DNA of 64,000 nucleotides from an uncultured Lachnoanaerobaculum sp. (lineage in GTDB: Bacteria; Bacillota; Clostridia; Lachnospirales; Lachnospiraceae). Below the pieces are notes generated by a model, which saw only the letters and a list, made by a program, of their open reading frames with translations, searched no databases and had not been told where the DNA came from. The position numbers were made by a program, and so were the translations under genes. Location: NCBI GenBank assembly GCA_946999385.1, contig CAMQCZ010000008.1, positions 4,949-68,948 on the forward strand, given 5' to 3'. Below are positions 61,801 to 64,000 of the stretch, in pieces (the stretch's first letter is position 1; every line of letters begins with the position of its first letter).

Positions 61801-63943
61801 TGCCACTCACTTTATCTTTAGCAGGATTATATGCCTCACCACTTTTATTAATCAGGCTTACAAAGCTGTCAGCATTAACTGTAATATTCCCCCAGCTTTC
61901 ATCCTTTTTAGGATATTCTATTTTAATACTATAAGCCGTCTCATCTATAGTCAGATTCATAATATTTTCTTCAGGCTTTAATTCGACTTTAGCCTTTTGT
62001 GAATAATCACTCTTACTTACCAACCTAGGAGCTTCATAGCCTAAGCTTGATAGATTAGGTAAAGGAGCATCAAAGCTTTCCCCTTTTCCATGCTTCATAA
62101 AAATTTTATTATCACTATCAAGTGTTAATTGATTAAATTTATCAGCATTAAGCTTTTTAGCTGCATCTAACACCTCTTTACCTATATTTTTACCATCACT
62201 GTCTACATATGAAATATCAACACCAATTTTATAATTAGGATTCATTCTATAACGATATACAACAACCAAATTTTGATTAGGCATTTTAGCATTCAATGTA
62301 TAATCGTCATTAAAATATTTTCCGACTTTTCTTGTTATATTTGCAATGTACTTATCATAATGGGCAAAGGTCTTCTTTTCTTGCTCAGTAATCAGTTCAT
62401 ATGTCTTCTTTTCAGTTGAACTGTCTATAGATACATTATAATAATTTTCATTATCATCAAAGGCTTTATCTTCTCTAGAAGTAAAAACCATAGGTGGTAA
62501 TTTATTTTCATTTGAAGCTTCATTAGGTTTATTTCCTGAAAATGCCAATATATTATTACTAATCTTTTTAGGAATTTCTTTATGATCAGCTCCTAAATCA
62601 CCTCCAATAAGAACATACTTAGGCTCAAAATCACCATTTTTTTGGCAAAGACTTTTCAAAGGTCCTACATTATTAATCTCCTCTTCAGCTGCCAGCTGTC
62701 TTTTTTCAGTCTTAAGCTGCGTCTCTTTACCATCTTTTCCTACCTCTACATGACGTATCAAAAGTGAAAAATCTTTAGCACCTGTAGACTTATATTCATA
62801 TGTAATATCAAGATCCTTATTAAAGCTTATACCTTCTATATACTTATATGGATCTTTTTCATTTTTATTGGTTGTTATTTTCCAACCATAAGGATCTACG
62901 ATAGTCTTTTTTATTGCATGCCCTTCCTTATCAAGCTTATTTTTAAAACAAGCCTCTGTATCAGTACCCGGTTCATATATTTTTATACCGGTATTTTCGT
63001 CCAAGGTGGATTTATAGCCCGGTATATTTAAAGGATGTATATTAAGACTTTCCAAAACCATATGCGGTTCATCGACGGTTAATGTTCTACCCTCTTTAAA
63101 AGGTATTGCATCATTTCCATCAGCTAGATTATGATGTATCTTAATATTAAATGTTGTTCCGTCATCTTTGAAAATTGGACTATATGTCAAATACTCAAAC
63201 TTTTTTTGAGGATTTGAAGGGTCAACATTGATAAATGGAAAATATTTCATGATTTTACTTGGCTCTTCAAAGCCTCTCATATTACAATTCCAGCCCGCAA
63301 TACTATAACCATTAAAATCAAATTTAACGCCACCCCAGCTTGGTTGAGGCTTTTGAGGCTTTTCCGGCTTTTCCGGCTTTTCAGTTATCTTTCCAGCTGA
63401 AAAGTCATCAAGCTTTTTTTTATAATTTTCAAAATCATCCTTATATTTTCTCAGCTGTTCCTGATAGCTATTGCCTTTACCGTCATTAGCATTCCAAGGA
63501 ACATTCCACCAAGGTAATTCAAGGCATTCCTCATCCACCTGTCCGACACTATTTTTATTAAATGCTGTATCTCGTGGATATTTATCTTCGTCATCAAAAA
63601 GGCCTTTTGTTACACTACCACCTGAAGCATCACTGCTTGTTGCCGTTGTTTCAATGATTTTTTTATGCTTTCCGTCATATTTAATATCAGGTAGAGAAAC
63701 CTCCTCATATTTTCCATAAATACCCAAATCAAACCTCACCGTTCTATAACCGGTGCTATCACTATTTGAAGCTAAGCTTACTTCATTTAGATTCGGATCA
63801 GAAGCTGTACCACTAGGCTCCAAAGCTGTATCAGCTCCAATTGAAGCATCAGCATTCGAAGCTAAAATAGCATTTGGATTAAATATGGATACAAGCATAC
63901 TCACTGTTAAAATATTTGCTAAACATTTTTTAATTTTTTTCAT
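58838..63943 (-). CDS. Large secreted protein with cell-wall-binding repeats
   Basis: The product has 1701 residues. A signal peptide (MKKIKKCLANILTVSMLVSI, cut near ALASN-like NAILASNA) is followed by a Ser/Thr/Asp-rich start, a proline-rich KPEKPEKPQKPQPSW stretch and several beta-rich regions I cannot assign (one with YRYRMNPNYKIGVDISYVDS). A short helical piece and a Gly/Pro linker (near 59400-59480) follow. The last ~150 residues contain about five CW_binding_1-like repeats (GWFKDKKGRWYYMS, GWQNINGKWYYLN), which hold proteins to the wall non-covalently. There is no LPXTG signal. It starts one base after another protein with the same type of ending. Adhesion or glycan binding is plausible but unproven. 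Confidence 0.85.
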   Translation of the reverse strand: MKKIKKCLANILTVSMLVSIFNPNAILASNADASIGADTALEPSGTASDPNLNEVSLASNSDSTGYRTVRFDLGIYGKYEEVSLPDIKYDGKHKKIIETTATSSDASGGSVTKGLFDDEDKYPRDTAFNKNSVGQVDEECLELPWWNVPWNANDGKGNSYQEQLRKYKDDFENYKKKLDDFSAGKITEKPEKPEKPQKPQPSWGGVKFDFNGYSIAGWNCNMRGFEEPSKIMKYFPFINVDPSNPQKKFEYLTYSPIFKDDGTTFNIKIHHNLADGNDAIPFKEGRTLTVDEPHMVLESLNIHPLNIPGYKSTLDENTGIKIYEPGTDTEACFKNKLDKEGHAIKKTIVDPYGWKITTNKNEKDPYKYIEGISFNKDLDITYEYKSTGAKDFSLLIRHVEVGKDGKETQLKTEKRQLAAEEEINNVGPLKSLCQKNGDFEPKYVLIGGDLGADHKEIPKKISNNILAFSGNKPNEASNENKLPPMVFTSREDKAFDDNENYYNVSIDSSTEKKTYELITEQEKKTFAHYDKYIANITRKVGKYFNDDYTLNAKMPNQNLVVVYRYRMNPNYKIGVDISYVDSDGKNIGKEVLDAAKKLNADKFNQLTLDSDNKIFMKHGKGESFDAPLPNLSSLGYEAPRLVSKSDYSQKAKVELKPEENIMNLTIDETAYSIKIEYPKKDESWGNITVNADSFVSLINKSGEAYNPAKDKVSGRISDVVEGSDTHERITLDESELEKLPTIRSNLPGYEPDGYYLNDTLIIDKDKRFVDTTKNKYEIEDLGDGYNLTAKVKKKTAGWRRYILQYDSRNTDVSPEDAKKEISIYTLNATGTPRNGDDKITWKRLKQGQEEEFKDIIGNVSPESGYTIKWYDKDNKELDDNDERDFLAKYPPDSKFFAKAIPNNISIDKPELEPEINGHGEPCIKINNTNSHPLVKYLLSDNNGNILKILSLEEISNKGYYIKDNDKLFPDTEYTISEISPEVSANINTNISDIDTNKIKSTKVKTLVCKRPRFLDGTPPKINAAFTSFKKGCYYAIIRNDNNEVVKSFTKVDNSDGEFIFENLDKKVEYSIVVAKAADEAPLDSNKTRFKFRTPENAQFAKLHIANAGNPDEVIYSTEPEGLNYDQVEIGSKVVLYAKLEDALGHQLEDGKAFTLIEGQIDDFQYKNTRCEFTMPTEDVTIRVNYTPSLASFSDAYIVDYKQSQPDFEITNPPIVERGKFRVYLERKASDDTNVNKLKNKRKDFKGLYQIFVKVQQLVNNIWQDYDTYADSIKVKLKFAEENDPEKEYKLYKIDEHLDIDTPSLRMRDGNFTSHSYQKDFDIKTEYIFGYSSVNSYTIKIKNLYTNVEKSFDFKYNDDGQMKAIQDIPYEWNSIIREDINQDGVTYTYKGVSRASDSFDELEMDSPIEDGNKSLYLYYSNDSEERQQLETKLRQLLNENEAKKKYVRDTYDAADKALKQTSPRKSSSQELKDAIENLKIALDNIDMSSGHHSGGSSGGGIGGGTPRPPQPQNPDENIDVKEDYRWYRTYEIGADGNWKLLDKDKDMWIFEFNNGKRMTGWANLSYTYNATRRVGTYHFGADGVMDYGWFKDKKGRWYYMSEEHDGFFGHMIRGWKREEKDNAWYYLSEKNGRMLLGWQNINGKWYYLNPETVKPTWIYDVDSATWKYQGNNKVRTYGSLYQNERTPDNFYVDYNGVWIENK

Positions 63944-63944
63944 T

Positions 63945-64000
63945 TTACTTCACCCACTCACCTTTTTCATTTACTCTATATCCGTCAGGTGTAATCGTAT
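63945..64000 (-). CDS. C-terminal end of a cell-wall-binding repeat protein (partial)
   Basis: The last 17 codons read TITPDGYRVNEKGEWVK then TAA, one base before the next gene's ATG. The PDGYxVNxxGEW pattern is the usual end of a CW_binding_1 repeat array. The gene continues beyond the window. Its nearness suggests a two-gene surface operon. Confidence 0.8.
   Translation of the reverse strand, partial: TITPDGYRVNEKGEWVK

Overview
The window is an AT-rich chromosomal segment from a Gram-positive, anaerobic-type Firmicute, most likely class Clostridia. The basis is a CodY regulator, an AddAB recombination nuclease, T-box control, an HrcA/CIRCE-controlled groESL, a pta-ackA acetate module, an iron-sulfur type serine dehydratase (sdaAA/sdaAB) and strong AGGAGG-type ribosome binding sites. 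The order mraZ-rsmH-ftsL-pbp-mraY-murD-ftsW-ftsQ-ftsZ, without murE, murF, murG or ftsA in between, resembles Lachnospiraceae-like Clostridia; this family placement is an inference. The two kinds of large surface proteins suggest a host-associated (oral or mucosal) life, also an inference. Nearly all genes lie on the minus strand; only tmcAL, the ccdA-tlpA fusion and rqcH (21498-26074) are on the plus strand.

Layout from left to right. Positions 1-4181 hold the proteostasis set tig, clpP, clpX and lon (lon runs off the left edge). Positions 4239-13785 hold one 3133-residue cell-wall protein with a YSIRK-like signal, helical modules, four ~1.1 kb supermodules, seven short C-terminal repeats and an LPXTG-like IPKTS sorting signal. 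codY follows. Next come a trxA-ohrR redox operon with an OhrR-like operator inside its promoter, and a trpXYZ-type ABC transporter behind a complete T-box leader with a UGG (Trp) specifier. pta-ackA is divergent from tmcAL.

Positions 26283-28329 hold groSL with a CIRCE element overlapping the promoter. Then come a pheB(ACT)-hom-DUF2752 operon behind a 53-bp perfect AT palindrome, and the long rplU-prp-rpmA-obg-yhbY-nadD-yqeK-rsfS-ridA ribosome and GTPase cluster. alaS follows, with a previously uncalled 42-residue membrane peptide gene upstream of it. A glycosyltransferase/PLP-enzyme pair separates this from the division and cell-wall (dcw) cluster, which runs from mraZ (49780) to ftsZ (40354) and has MraZ-box-like repeats at its head. 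The right end has addB-addA-sdaAB-sdaAA in one operon, and a 1701-residue secreted protein ending in cell-wall-binding repeats, preceded by the tail of a similar protein.

Most of the segment is housekeeping. The parts with most unexplained content are the two surface-protein loci, the OhrR-trxA control region, the AT palindrome before pheB-hom, the alaS leader with its small gene, and the GT2/PLP-enzyme pair. I found no CRISPR array, prophage, insertion sequence, rRNA or tRNA. No defence system or clearly new multi-gene system could be supported.
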